A stretch of 64,000 nt of DNA from Alligator mississippiensis (GCF_030867095.1 NC_081824.1:349902203-349966202); one strand, 5' to 3'. Positions 12,480 to 23,808 are shown, numbered from the stretch's first letter. Translations and numbers: made by a program. Notes: generated by a model not told the origin, from the letters alone.

Positions 12480-12712
12480 CGAGCTCGCTCTACTGCCTTT
12501 CCCCCCTCCCATTCTGAAAACAGCAAGCACTGGCTGAGAGCCTGACTATTGCTATGGGAACCTGGCTGCAGGACCCCAGCCCACAGCTAGATTCCCTTAC
12601 CCCCCGGAACCAACAGTGAACTTCTGTTTGGTCCAGGGTAATATTGTAACTCAGAACACTGCAGAAATTGTTCTGAGTTACAGCTGGGAACTGCACTTCT
12701 GTCTGTACCCCA
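12480..12712 (-). repeat. GGGTACAGACAGA-type repeat, copy B
   Basis: This is an inverted copy of 5353-5610, about 7 kb away. It starts on the - strand at GGGGTACAGACAGAAGTG and carries the same order of blocks through GCTGTTTTCAGAATGGG. Confidence 0.65.
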
Positions 12713-13210
12713 TAAGTGACAACCTGGAGGCTGGCTAGGTAACTGAAGAAAAGCAGCAGCTCAATTAATGGAAAGAAGAACATTTAAGTACATAGCAGAA
12801 AAAATTTCTAGTAGGCTGACTTATGCAGCAAAATGGAAGCAGGGTTTTATTTTGGCAACATGGTGTGGAAGCCTATGTTTCTATCTTTTGCCATCTACTA
12901 GCCGTAAAACATTTGGGATTGTCTCTCAGATTTATGAAGATGTATTTAGGAGTAATATCTGCCTGAAATCCTCCAATCTAGTGCTGCACAACATTGTTCC
13001 AAAATACACTTCTTCAAAGGTTTCTTTTAATTTTTTTTCTAAACTTCAGCTCCCTCTTTCTAGGCTTGTAGCATAGTGTTATTTGACTTGTTAGGAACCT
13101 TCCCGAATTTCTACATACTGTACCTGTTATTTTTACCTCTATAGGGATAGCCTTTTTAGTAACTGTAACATCAACTATAAGGTAAGGAAAATTTGGGTTT
13201 TTATGGTTGC
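12713..13210. other. Intergenic stretch, nothing recognised
   Basis: No gene or repeat end is seen. Confidence 0.45.
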
Positions 13211-13443
13211 AGGGATCCTGGTTTTCTCTGATAAAAAAAATCCCAAATTTTTGGATTAAAAAAAGTAACCCAATATCGACATTTTTATGTGATCAAAATG
13301 AAACACCACTATATATACGTATATATGGATGGATGGATGTCTTAGTGTCATTTCATTTTAATTATGGGAAAATGTGGATTTTGGGTTATTTTTTTTAACC
13401 TGAAAGTTGGGGATCTTTTTTATCAGAGAAAACCAGGATCCCT
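13211..13443. mobile_element. Hairpin MITE, 233 bp
   Basis: Almost the whole element is an inverted repeat. The outer arm is AGGGATCCTGGTTTTCTC at 13211 against GAGAAAACCAGGATCCCT at 13426-13443, and pairing continues with few mismatches for about 100 bp through AAAAAAAGTAACCCAA / TTGGGTTATTTTTTTTAA. The loop is ATATATACGTATATATGGATGGATGGATG. A transcript through it would fold into one long hairpin. Confidence 0.85.
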
Positions 13444-13590
13444 ACTTACAAGTGTTCCAGAAAGGTATGGTGATACTTAGGTAACAATCCAGTTTATGTC
13501 CAAGATTGTTTCTAACTTTCTTTTCACAAATCCCTCTCGAAGCAGAAAGCTGGAGCTCTTTTGTGCTGCCCAGACAAGAAAAGGTCCTTA

Positions 13591-14057
13591 AGGCTAGGGA
13601 CAAACATTACACATAAACCTGTATAAGTGATTGGAAACCAGTTCAAATCTGTAACACAACAGAAGTTCAGTGCTCATAAACTATTTCCAAAATGGTTGAA
13701 ACCTATATAAGATAAACCTGGATGGATGCAGTATCAGACTTAACTGATTTAGGTTAAAGCAGTTTATTGAAATTCTGTCTCAGCATCCCAGGATGCTTTG
13801 CACCTGCCCCACAAACCCCTCCCTTGCAGGGTGGCCAGGCTAGCCTTGGTCCAAGCTGCCTACTCCAGCCAAGCAGGGAGGCATGCTCTAGCAACCCCCA
13901 GTTTCTGGTCTGAGCCACTGCAGGTATATGGATGCATATCCAGAATCAAAAGTAAATGTCTTTTTACTTGCTGATCAGTTCAATCTATGCAGCTTAGACT
14001 AGCCTGCAAAGATTGAATTGATTCAGCCTTAGACTTTTTGACTGTCTCTAGTTAACC
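13591..14057. mobile_element. GACAAACATTACAC-ended MITE
   Basis: This is homologous to 49272-49542. Shared blocks are the ACA-ACATTACAC left end, TACAAGTGATTGGAAACCAG, AACAGAAGTTCAG and the right-end AGATTGA-TT-GCCTT / TTTTTGA-TGTCT. Ends are inverted (GGACAAACATT against AGAGACAGTCAAA). No coding content. Confidence 0.55.
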
Positions 14058-14635
14058 AAAAGGTGAAACAAAACAAGATTCTGATCATATGCTTCTCTTG
14101 AGACTCCCCATGCATGTACTAGAATAGGAAATCCCATAAAAAGTGGCAGCACAGTTTTTTTCAATAGTCCCACTCCTGGAAAAGCTTTGAGTAGCAAATA
14201 AAATATTTAAAACCCAAAGAAAAAGTTTAGCCTTAAAATAGAAATGCAAAATTAACTGTGATTGACATTGTTCATCAAGGAGAGAAACTGACACCTGGAC
14301 TTTTCCTTAGTCTTTCTAGTAGGGGTGTTCTTGTTCTACTTTTCTCAGTGATTTTTTTCTGGTGTGACCTCCTCTTCCTCATAATAATTTCACAATTTCT
14401 AACCATATTATACTATTATTTGAAAACTGTTCTTCAAGCATGCCTCTTCATTATCTACCTGTTTACTTCCTGCCAGTTTCCATACCTGTTTTATCATATC
14501 ATTGTCTCACTTTGTCCCTCTTCTGTAACCATAAGCACTGTCTACCCTATGCTGAAGAAGCTGGAGGCTGTGTGTTGGCTGGTTTCCCATAAACTCACTT
14601 GTTGAGGTTAGTCTCAGTAAATCAAAACTATCAGA
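14058..14635. other. Intergenic stretch, nothing recognised
   Basis: One open frame at 14258-14605 (+, 115 codons) is hydrophobic and T-rich. It has no family features and reads as chance. Confidence 0.5.
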
Positions 14636-14637
14636 TA

Positions 14638-15192
14638 CAGGCAGTCCTTGACTTAAGACATTTTGAGTTACAACAAACAACACTTACAGCGTTTATAAAT
14701 TGACACCCTGTTTCGACTTTCTGATGTCAGTTTCAACTTTACAATGCTTGATCCGACGCGATGCCATACCAGTGAACAAGTTCGCTGTATCACCAATCTC
14801 CCTGGAGAACATCTGTCCAAACTTCCTTGGACACATCCATTAAGACAGCAGACAAGACTGCAGAAAAACCTGGAGCCAAGACTCCTGAGAAGACTCTAGC
14901 CAAGAGCCCTTCAAAAGGTCCAGCAAAGTCACCTCAAAGAAGTCCTTCCAAATCAATATGATTGCTATTTACAATATAAGTACATTAATGTAGCTATATT
15001 CCTTATCTATAATTGATTGAGTACAAAATTCTGGGTTATTTTTGGTGAAAATAGGGTATCGGGCCTTGGTTCAGGAACCAATCCCCCATTTATAACGTTG
15101 TTCCTATAGGAAAATCATTTCTGAGTTACAACATTTCAACTTAGGACGCAGTTTTCAAGAACCAATTGTGTCATAAGTCTGAGGACTGCCTG
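14638..15192. mobile_element. pogo/Tc1-type DNA-transposon derivative with TA duplication
   Basis: The left terminus is CAGGCAGTCCTTGACTTA at 14638. The right terminus in reverse complement is CAGGCAGTCCTCAGACTTA, ending at 15192. Both are flanked by TA (14636-14637 and 15193-15194), the target duplication of the Tc1/mariner/pogo superfamily. Between them lies a short reading frame (about 14809-14962, +) rich in Lys, Pro, Ser and Thr, with repeated SPSK/AKSP-like motifs ending at a TGA. It is probably the C-terminal tail of a pogo-like transposase left after internal deletion. The tail assignment is inference; ends and TA flanks are direct. Confidence 0.7.
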
Positions 15193-15194
15193 TA

Positions 15195-17830
15195 ACTGAT
15201 ATTGTGAAAACAAGTCATCTCGAGTTGTCTGTGCGGATGGCAGAGATCTGTGCTCCCAGGAAAATCTGCAAGGTAGTGCGCCAAGGTTTATCCATCACAT
15301 TTGTCTAATGCCTGTTTCAGTGTTTGCACAAAATACTCCACCATCCTATTTCATGCTGGGTGATCCAATACATTGTACTAAATTTTGCCATAAAATGCCT
15401 AAAACTCGTACCCAGTAAATTGTGGGCCATTAGCTAAAATGAACTCCTCAGGCAACCTAAAAGAGGCAAACATGTTTTGAAACATTATGATTGTTTTTAC
15501 AACAGAGATTGTCATCACATGCACCATCTGGCCACCAAGAACTTGCATGAACCACAAGTAAGTTGTTGCATTTCCTTTTTTTCCCCTGTCATTTTGAGTT
15601 CCTCTAGGAAAGAGAGTGTGTGGACAAATGTACATTTTAGCTTCTTTTAAAAGTAGAGAGAAAGTTACTGCTTAGGAGTGCACAGCAGCTGTGGCTCTTA
15701 GCTGTTAGGTTTGTCCTGTTGTATCTGCATGATTCTGTAGAGACTAAATTGGCCTGACTGTGACCCTGGATGAGGCAGACTTGAAGTCGGGGTGGTTTGT
15801 TACATTTTGATATTGTACAATTGTTACATTTGTTAGGTCTGTTATACAATGAACCAATAAACGTTATTTCCTTCTCTATAGGCTTGTGTATACATTGTAG
15901 GCAGCCAGGGAGTATGGGCCTAAGCACTTCCCATTCATTCCTCACTCACATTATCACTTGTAGACCCATTGGAGACCTTGGGTTCAAGAGCAGGCATTTT
16001 GGATGAGCCCTGAGCAGCTTCACTGTTGAACTTCCACCACTAGACTGCATCAGTAGACTTGGGTGGACAGGGCATGCTCAGCTCCACGCTCCCTGTGATA
16101 TGCTGCAGCCATACTATAGGCAAGCCCTTGTGTTTTCCTGTGTTCAGAGGTTACTTTCCATCTTTATTAGTATGATTTTATTTTGGTGAGCTGTTAAGAT
16201 GAAGGTCCTTCTCTACAGGTGGGATGCTGCTAGAAGGACAGCGGCTACCTTTGGCCCTAGTATTCCCATCAACAGTTTATCATTTGTGATGGGGCTAATA
16301 TTGTTCCCGAACAAGCATTTATAGAATGTAATTAGCTCTATGAGGTCAAACCATTTTTCTCTGTTTTGGAGTTCTCTCAGTGTCTGATATTTTGGAAGCC
16401 GATAATATGGGTTTTTCACTCCCATCATTACACATGTGTGAAAAGATAACTTATTCCTACAAGAGTGGCATCAAAGGCTTGTGGTAACTCCAAATTAAAA
16501 TGTACCAAAAGGATGGAAATACTCAGGTATTTTTTGTTCTCTTCAAAGCTTTACTTCCCTCTTCTGCCCAAATCAACTTCATATTTTCCACAACATAGTA
16601 GACATCAAGCTGATTAGTTCATAAATAAATCTTCCACACTAGCTTAAGATGGACAGAAACAATCTCAGCTCTGACACATTCTGTGATACTGGTATATTCT
16701 CAGCATACATTTGTCTTCTCCTTTGATAAGTATATCCCTTATTACAATGCCCTCAACTAACCCAATTTTTAAGAAAAGCACACTTATCTTTGTTAACTTT
16801 AAAATTAGATCTTTGCAATCTCTTTAAAACCTCTTCTAGGTTTTGTAAATGTTCCTCAAAGTCCCTTACAGTTATTAGCATGTCATCCAAATAACAGACA
16901 ACACCATTTACCCCCTGCAGTACCTGGTCCATTATTCTTTGTAACACAGCAGGGGCACTGGCTACCCCATAGAGTAATCTTTCATACTTAAACAGTTCCT
17001 TATGTGTGTTCACTCTCTTTTTTTCCCTCTTTTGTCTCTGACTTGAATGCCACCTGCTGGCAGCCTTGGGACAACTGTAGTTTGGTAAACTCCAATCCCA
17101 CTGACAGTTTTGCAAATAAACCTTGTGGTTTAAGGTTTGGATATTGATTCACTTGCAGTCAGGGGTTTTCTGCCAACTATATAGCTTCCCACGAACTCTT
17201 ACATTGCCACCAGTCTCTGGAACACACATCATCACTGAATTCCACACGTAAAATCATGCCCTGCTTTTGCAATTTATCTGGATGCTTTTTCACAGGCTCT
17301 CTTAGAATCTATAGCAAAGTCTTAGCCTTAAGGAGTTTAGGAATAGCCTTGTTGTTATGCCTTTTATAAAACTCTTGTGTGGACTAAATGCAGCTTTGTA
17401 TTTTTCTTTCAATTTTTCAGTTCTGGTGTGTAATGCAGAATGTTAAGTGTATATAGCCAGATTTTGCCCAAAAGGAGGAAAGAAGGGCATATCCTTCAGT
17501 TACAATTAAGTCCAAGAGCATAGAGAGATTTTTCTGCATTATGCTGACAGGGAGAGTGTATAATACCTCTATCTGCTCTTTGCTGTAATTGTGTAAAAGC
17601 ACATTCATTTCCAATAATTTTACCTTGGGAAATATTCCTTTGTACGCACCTCTCAGAAATCACAGACAGTGCTGGTCCTACATCTATTTTGAATTTTAGT
17701 AGCATATCATTTATGGTTGTATTAACATAATATGGGTCATGGTATGTCTTTATTTTTCACCACATACAGTTCTGTGAAGTGGCAAAACTCCTTCCCGTTT
17801 TCCTCCAGGGAACTCAGTTTCTAAGCCCAG
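15195..17830 (-). mobile_element. Ty3/gypsy-type LTR retrotransposon pol fossil
   Basis: On the - strand, in pol order, there are: a retropepsin-like stretch near 17.6-17.7 kb (FKIDVGP..SVISE), a reverse transcriptase stretch at about 16.75-17.1 kb with the YLDD active-site box followed by the EEHLQNLEEVLKRLQ pattern typical of Ty3/gypsy elements, and an integrase core stretch near 15.3-15.6 kb with a LANGPQFTGYEF-like box. The order protease, RT, integrase fits Ty3/gypsy. No LTRs are recognised. The copy is old and heavily broken, with many breaks across pol. The TA-flanked DNA element abuts it directly. Confidence 0.75.
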
Positions 17831-18159
17831 CTCCATCAGTCATATAGGTAGTTTGGTGATTCATAGTGGCTTTAAGTGTATTCTTTGTTCTACTGTAGTG
17901 TACTGTGACAAATCTGGTCTGGGATGTGAGCTACACGCAGTGCTGGCTCTGCTAATCCAGGATGCGTGCCACAGGCAGCATCTGTACCAGCCAGTCTGGG
18001 ACCCATGCTGCAGGTGGCTCACGTCCTTGACTGGGGTGTTTACTTCAGAAACAAATACTCTCTGACAGCTTATTTAAAATACCCAAACAACAGGGAACAG
18101 ACAACTATGGGTTTTTTATATTCACCAGAAGTTCAGAGGTATTTCTGCTTAACTGGGAA
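17831..18159. other. Intergenic stretch, nothing recognised
   Basis: No features are seen. Confidence 0.4.
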
Positions 18160-18562
18160 CATCTACACAAGACACTTACTCCAGAGCTGCCTAATTAGCT
18201 CCACAGTAAAGTCTCAACGTCTACATGTGTGGCCCTGCTAGGCCACAGGAAACTAATGAACTCTGCCACAGGTTAGTACTTGTAAATACAAGTACTGTCT
18301 TGCTGCACTGTTCTTTAGCGCACAGCAACACATGTATAGATGCTGATGAGGGTGCCCCTGATGACTAGCCCTGCACTGAAGCACCCTCATGCCCCAACCA
18401 GCCCCTCTGCAGCACATTGAGCCAGGTCAGAGCAGCCCCAGGCTGGCAGGCTGACCCCCTCGCTCAATGTGCTGCTATTACGGGTGAACATTCAAACATG
18501 GCAATCAGGACCAATAAACTCTGGTGTGATATGCTAATAGCACATGTAGATACACCCACTGA
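18160..18562. mobile_element. CATCTACAC-type MITE, copy 2
   Basis: The left end is GGGAACATCTACACAAGACA. The right end in reverse complement is TGGGTGTATCTACATGTGC. The interior shares, inverted, the GCACCCTCATGCCCCA, CAGCACATTGAGC and CCAATAAACTCTGG blocks with 40186-40583. Non-coding. Confidence 0.6.
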
Positions 18563-19084
18563 TTCCCAAGATGGAACTTACATGATCCTGTTGCAAAATT
18601 TGTGGCTGGCAAATCATTTTTAGAAGCTCTATTGCTTCTTTATGTGCCATCTTACAACATGCTCATGGAAACACAAGCCTTAAAATGCTATAAATATGGC
18701 TTTCCCTACCAATATTAGGAAAACAGCCTTTTGTTTATATTCTATAGCATTTGAGCAAAATTAGTGTTCATTTCTGAGTCTATGTTGCAAAATGTTTTCC
18801 CCTGACTTGAAAACTGTCCATATTACCAAATGTAATAATTTTATCTTTGCACAGGTTCATTTCTCCTAACATCAGTCCTCATCCAGATTTTCTGTTATGC
18901 TTCTGCCATAAACAGAAGTTAAAACAAGAATACTAATACATTTTCTGAAGGAGTGACAGAACAGTCCTTTATTTTCTTAAAATCCTTACCTCTCAAAATG
19001 GTTCTCAATACCCCCCGGAGTAGTAAATGACACTGGTAGTCCTTTGATAAGAGAATGACAGTCTTCTAGTAAATAGGGAAGTCA
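18563..19084. other. Intergenic stretch, nothing recognised
   Basis: No features are seen. Confidence 0.4.
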
Positions 19085-19603
19085 TCAGTAAATCCAGAGA
19101 TGATAAATGAGGCCAATCTGAGATCTACATATTCGACTGCAGACAAGGCAAGTAGTTTTGGGAAGAAAAAATGGATCTTGATGAGTCACAGCTCTTTTCC
19201 TTTTGTCTTATCTATCCACCTCTATGGTGAGGTGGATAGATGCCTTATAGTCATAGCGACACGAGTCTCCCAGGTATTAATGTTAAGAACGTATTTCTTC
19301 AGTTTGGCCTTCAAGTTGTCCTTGAATCTCCTCTTTTGCCCAACCCTGGAGTGGTAACCATTCATGAGTTAGGAATATAAGGCCTGTTTCAGGATCCTGT
19401 TGTCAGGCAGTTTCATGACATGGCATGTCCAATGGAGCTGCTGCTGTATAACCATGGCTTTGAGACTGGTAGCGTTTGCTCGGTATTTGTTTTTCTGTCT
19501 TTCCAATTGATATGGAGGATTTTCTGAAGACATAGCTGATAGCAACATTTCAAGGCTTCCAGGTGTTTCTGATGTCATCCAAATTTCACGCCCATACAAC
19601 AGG
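19085..19603 (-). pseudogene. Old LINE reverse-transcriptase protein, C-terminal part
   Basis: On the - strand the frames read LLYGREIWMTSE (just after the RT core), then TSLKAMVIQQQLHWTCHVMK.PDNRILKQALYS, then RRFKDNLKAKLK......TWE, and finally a zinc-finger-like CLVCSRICRSQIGLIYH. This order is the well-known C-terminus of one widespread class of non-LTR retrotransposon proteins, with a GHV..MPD.R..KQ block, an RFKD block and a CCHH-like tail. Clade not assigned. Several frameshifts and stops break it. The upstream part continues beyond the inserted CR1, at 22986-23200. Confidence 0.65.
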
Positions 19604-19912
19604 AGAACCCCCGATCACCTGATGGCAGACTACAGTGCTCTGGGCGGCGTGCTGAGGGAGTTCGGTGCACAGGTGGTATTCTCTTCCATCCTACCAGTGA
19701 ACGGACGCAGAAGATGGCATGAGAACTGCATCAGAGAGACCAACTGGCGGCTTCGGCAGTGCTGTCTCGAGGCAGGCTTCGGCTTCCTGGACAACGACCC
19801 GCACATTACAACGAGGGACATGCTCAGTTGGGATGGGCTTCACCTGTCCCCCAAAGGTAAGCGTGTGTTTTCTTCTAGGTTGGTGGATCTCCTCCGGTGG
19901 GCTTTAAACTAG
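19604..19912 (+). pseudogene. CR1 ORF1 C-terminal fragment (SGNH esterase-like domain)
   Basis: CR1 ORF1 proteins of birds and reptiles carry an esterase-like domain. This fragment begins at the 5' truncation point, in frame (RTPDHLMADYSALGG), and continues FGAQVVFSSILPV, then GFGFLDN, and the terminal DGLHLSPKGKRVF, in which Asp and His of the D-x-x-H block are the expected catalytic pair. It ends at a TAG at 19910. The upstream Ser-containing GDS block lies in the missing 5' part, so no enzyme activity is possible. Within the visible part there are no breaks. Confidence 0.75.
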
Positions 19913-20160
19913 GCTCATCGGGGGGAGGGGAAGATGAGGGCGGGGGAAACTGTGGACCACCAAACCATGTGGTACCCACAAGGACAGCCCAGCCTGGAGA
20001 AGGAGAACATTAGGAACCTGCAAGCCATGGGGCGGCCAGCAGTACAGCACAGGTAAGCAACAAGAAGGTAAGAAATACGGGGCCCCTTGGGATTCGGAGC
20101 GGGGGGGAAGCAAAGGCACCAGTCACAGGGCTCAAGTGCCTATATACTAATGTTAGGAGC

Positions 20161-22891
20161 ATGGGGAATAAGCAGGATGAACTAGCGCTCCTGCTTGCAG
20201 AAAACACCTATGACTTAGTAGGGCTAACGGAAACCTGGTGGGATTCGTCCCATGACTGGGCGGTACATATTGAGGGTTATAGGCTGTACAGAAAGGACAG
20301 GGTGGGAAAGAAAGGGGGAGGGGTTGCGCTCTATGTCAATGAGCAATATACATCGACCCTCATCAAGATGGAATCGAAGGATGAAGAAGTAGAAGGATTG
20401 TGGGTTAGGTTACATGGGGAACAAGGAGAAAGGGATTTGGTGCTAGGGGTCTGCTACAGACTCCCACACCAAGGGGAAGAACTAGATTTGGGGCTCCTGA
20501 GGCAGCTCTCGGAGACCATAAAAGCTAAAGAGGCGGTAGTCATGGGGGACCTAAACTACCCAGACATCTGCTGGGAGACGCAGACGGCAAAGTCCCACCA
20601 TTCACGCAGGTTTCTAACCTGTGTACAGGACCTCCACCTGACACAGGAGGTACACGGTCCCACTAGAGGGAATGCCTTACTGGATCTGGTATTGGCAACA
20701 GGGGATGACATGGTAGGGGACCTACAGATCGGTGGCCATCTGGGGGACAGTGATCACCTAATAATAGAATTCTTCATAAGACGTCAAGTGGGTAAGGTAA
20801 CTAGTAGGGTGAAAGTGCTAGACTTTAGGAAAGCTGGTTTCAATGAACTCAGGCGATTAGTCAAGCACGCACTGCAGAGTAGGAGTTTTGAAGTGATGGG
20901 AACCCAAGTGGCTGTGCCTTAAGGAAACGATCCTTCGGGCACAAAGCGAGACGATCCCGATGCAAAGAAAAAGAGGAAAAGGGGCCAGGAGGCTTCCTTG
21001 GCTGACCAGAGAAATCCAGGGCAGCCTAAGGGCCAAAAGGGGAGCACATAAAAAGTGGAAACAGGGAGAGATCACCAAAGACAAATATACCTCCTCTGCT
21101 CGCACTTGTAGGGAGGCAGTTAGACGGGCCACAGCTACCATGGAGCTGAGAATGGGATCCCAAGTAAAGGACAACGAGAAATTGTTCTTTAGATATATAG
21201 GGAGTAAAAGGAAGGCCCAGGGAGGAATAGGACCCCTGCTAAATGGGCAGAAGCAATTGGTGACGGACAGGGGGGACAAGGCTGAACTCCTCAACGAGTT
21301 CTTTGCCTCAGTGTTCCTAAGAGACGGGCATGACAAGTCTCTCACTGGGGTTGTAGAGAGGCAGCAGCAAGGCGCCAGACTTCCATGCGTAGACCTTGAG
21401 ATGGTGCAGAGTCTCTTGGAAGAACTGGATGCCTTTAAGTCAGCAGGCCCGGATGAGCTCCATCCGAGGGTACTGAAGGCACTGGCTGACATCATTGCAC
21501 AGCCACTGGCGGGAATATTTGAACGCTCGTGGTGCACGGGCCAGGTCCCGGAGGACTGGAAAAGGGCCAATGTGGTCCCCATTTTCAAGAAGGGGAGGAA
21601 GGAGGACCCAGGCAACTATAGGCCAGTCAGTCTCACCTCCATCCTTGGCAAAGTCTTTGAAAAAATTATCAAGGCTCACATATGCGAGAGCCCAGCAGGA
21701 CAAATTATGCTGAGGGGAAACCAGCATGGGTTCGTAACAGGCAGATCGTGCCTGACCAATCTAGTCTCTTTTTATGACCAGGTTACGAAACGCCTGGACA
21801 CAGGAGGAGGGGTGGATGTCGTGTACTTAGACTTCAGGAAGGCCTTCGATATGGTATCCCACCCCATACCGGTGAACAAGTTAAGAGGCTGTGACTTGGA
21901 TGACTACACAGTCCGGTGGGTGGCGAATTGGCTAGATGGTCGCACCCAGAGAGTCGTGGTGGATGGGTCGGTTTCGACCTAGAAGGGTGTGGGCAGTGGG
22001 GTCCCGCAGGGCTCAGTCCTTGGACCGATACTCTTTAATGTCTTCATCAGCAACTTGGACGAGGGAGTGAAGTGTACTCTGTCCAAGTTTGCGGATGACA
22101 AAAAGCTATGGGGAGAAGTGGACACGCCGGAGGGCAGGGAACAGCTGCAGGCAGACCTGGATAGGTTGGACAAGTGGGCAGAAAACAACAGGATGCAGTT
22201 CAACAAGGAGAAATGCAAAGTGCTGCACCTAGGGAGGAAAAATGTCCAGCATACCTACTGGCTAGGAAATGACCTGCTGGGTGGCACGGAAGTGGAAAGG
22301 GATCTTGGAGTCCTAGCAGACTCCAAGATGAACATGAGTCATCAGTGTGACGAAGCCATCAGAAAAGCCAATGGCACTTTATCATGCATCAGCAGATGCA
22401 TGACGAACAGAACCAAGGAGGTGATACTTCCCCTCTATCGGGCGCTGGTCAGACTGCAGTTGGAGTACTGCGTGCAATTCTGGGCACTGCACTTCAAGAG
22501 GGATGCAGATAACCTGGAGAGGGTCCAGAGAAGGGCCACTCATATGGTCAAGGGCTTGCAGGCCAAGCCCTATGAGGAGAGACTAGGGCACCTGGACCTC
22601 TTCAGCCTCCGCAAGAGAAGGTTGAGATGCGACCTTGTGGCTGCCTATAAGTTCATCACAGGGGCACAGAAGGGAATTGGTGAGGTTTTATTCACCAAGG
22701 CGCCCCTGGGGGTTACAAGAAATAATGGCCATAAGCTAGCAGAGAGCAGATTTAGACTAGACATTAGGAAGAACTTCTTCACAGTTAGAGTGGCCAAGGT
22801 CTGGAATGGGCTCCCAAGGGAGGTGGTGCTCTCCCCTACCCTGGGGGTCTTCAAGAGGAGGTTGGATATGCATCTAGCTGGGGTCATCTAG
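20161..22891 (+). pseudogene. CR1 ORF2 (endonuclease/reverse transcriptase), two breaks
   Basis: ORF2 nicks target DNA and copies element RNA from the nick. The conserved frame is already open before the first Met, as LKCLYTNVRS then MGNKQDELALLL, back to about 20014 without an ATG. The AP-endonuclease domain runs from there to about 20800 (GLTETWWDSSHDW, KGGGVALYV, VVMGDLNYPDICWE, GNALLDLVLATGD, GDSDHLIIEF). RT blocks follow: DWKRANVVPIFKKGRKEDPGNYRPVSL, QHGFVTGRSCLTNL, VDVVYLDFRKAFDMVSH, SGVPQGSVLGPILFN and the catalytic FADD. The end is typical CR1 (WNGLPREVVLSPTLGVFKRRLDMHLAG). Two breaks: a one-base gain near 20916-20920, after GTQVA, and a TAG at about 21980, where STW is expected before KGVGSGVPQ. 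Otherwise open for roughly 900 codons, so the copy is young. Confidence 0.92.
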
Positions 22892-22985
22892 ACCCAGCAC
22901 TCTTTCCTGCCTATGCAGGGGGTCAGACTCGATGATCTATTGAGGTCCCTTCCGACCCTAACATCTATGAATCTATGAATCTATG

Positions 22986-23200
22986 AACAGGGTAGGGATG
23001 ATAACAGCCTGGTAGATGAGTATTTTGGTTTGGGTACTGATGTCAGGACCACTGAAGATTTCAGAGATGTCCAAAGGCAGCACCAGCAGATTTTATCTGG
23101 TGCTAAATATAGCCATCTAATATTTACTTTTTTGGGAAAGATAGCTACCCAGGTAGGGAAAATACACAACCTTTTCCAAGAACTGCCCTCTAATTGTAAT
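22986..23200 (-). pseudogene. Old LINE reverse-transcriptase protein, upstream part
   Basis: This is the continuation of the split LINE on the other side of the CR1. On the - strand it shows LGSYLSQKSKY, then SAGAAFGHL, then ISTQTKILIYQAVIIPTL, matching the YLGS.LS / A..AFG.L / IS..TK..VY.AVV.PTLLYG region that precedes the LLYG at 19.6 kb. At least one frameshift and two stops are visible in this piece. It fades out beyond 23200. Confidence 0.65.
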
Positions 23201-23509
23201 ATGCCTCTAATATAATATACTCCAGGCCATCTTCCTAGTAAAAATGAGGTAACGCCACTGTAGACTATAAAGATACACTGGAGTAAAACTAGAATGAATG
23301 AACAGGGGATCAAGCACTGAGTGTCTAGTCATACACAGGCTTTAGTAGGAACTGGACGCTCTTTAGCACTACTTGTATAGCATATTTCCAAGGCGGTGGA
23401 CGACAGGGTAAAATAAATGTTATTCCTTTTTGCCTTTCTTGCTCATCAAACTAGAGCTTATGAATCAGAGTGGATTTTATTATGAATTCTTTTGGCCAAA
23501 TGATTATTA
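23201..23509. other. Intergenic stretch, nothing recognised
   Basis: No features beyond the left target duplication GATTATTA at 23502-23509. Confidence 0.4.
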
Positions 23510-23808
23510 TAGTAATTCTCAGCCAGGGTGTCATAGCATCCTGGGTTGCCATGTGATACTTTTAAGGGTCTTGAACGATATTAGCACAGTAAAGCATGTA
23601 AACACCTGTACATGATTCACAAGGTAAACCCAGAGATTTCAAATAGGAGCCTGTAGTGTTAAAAACACTCTGACTAGTTGTGGTGTTTCTGAGTTCTTTG
23701 CAACAGAAGAATTACTTTATTATTTTTCTGTATTAAAAAAAAAGAGTTAAAGCTAAGAGTGGCATATTCTAAACGGTACCTTGAGTCTTAAAAGGTTGAG
23801 AACCGCTG
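23510..23808. mobile_element. hAT MITE with exact 8-bp target duplication, copy 1
   Basis: The ends are TAGTAATTCTCAGCC and GGTTGAGAACCGCTG, degenerate forms of the CAGTGGTTCTCAACC terminus widespread in vertebrate hAT elements. The 8-bp GATTATTA is repeated exactly at 23502-23509 and 23809-23816. The interior matches 42939-43195 in the same orientation (CAGAGATTTCAAATAGGA, ACATTCTGAC / ACACTCTGAC, TTTCTGAGTT). Non-coding. Confidence 0.92.

Larger units (their letters stand above)
19604..22985 (+). mobile_element. CR1 LINE, 5'-truncated, ~3.4 kb, nearly intact ORF2
   Basis: This is a CR1 non-LTR retrotransposon inserted into the older LINE. It holds the end of ORF1 (esterase-like), a 248-bp spacer, a full-length ORF2 with endonuclease and reverse transcriptase, and a short 3' UTR ending GACTCGATGATCTATTGAGG...CCTTCCGACCCTAACATC and about three ATCTATGA units. 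The hexamer AACAGG is present on both sides (19598-19603 and 22986-22991). When the CR1 and one hexamer are removed, the host LINE protein frame on the - strand runs on (IIPTL then LYGREIW). So the hexamer is the target duplication and both ends are exact. Confidence 0.95.

Noticed and set aside
14809-14962. Histone H1-like basic gene
   Set aside because: The Lys/Pro/Ser frame lies entirely between the inverted ends of a TA-flanked transposon and has no globular domain.
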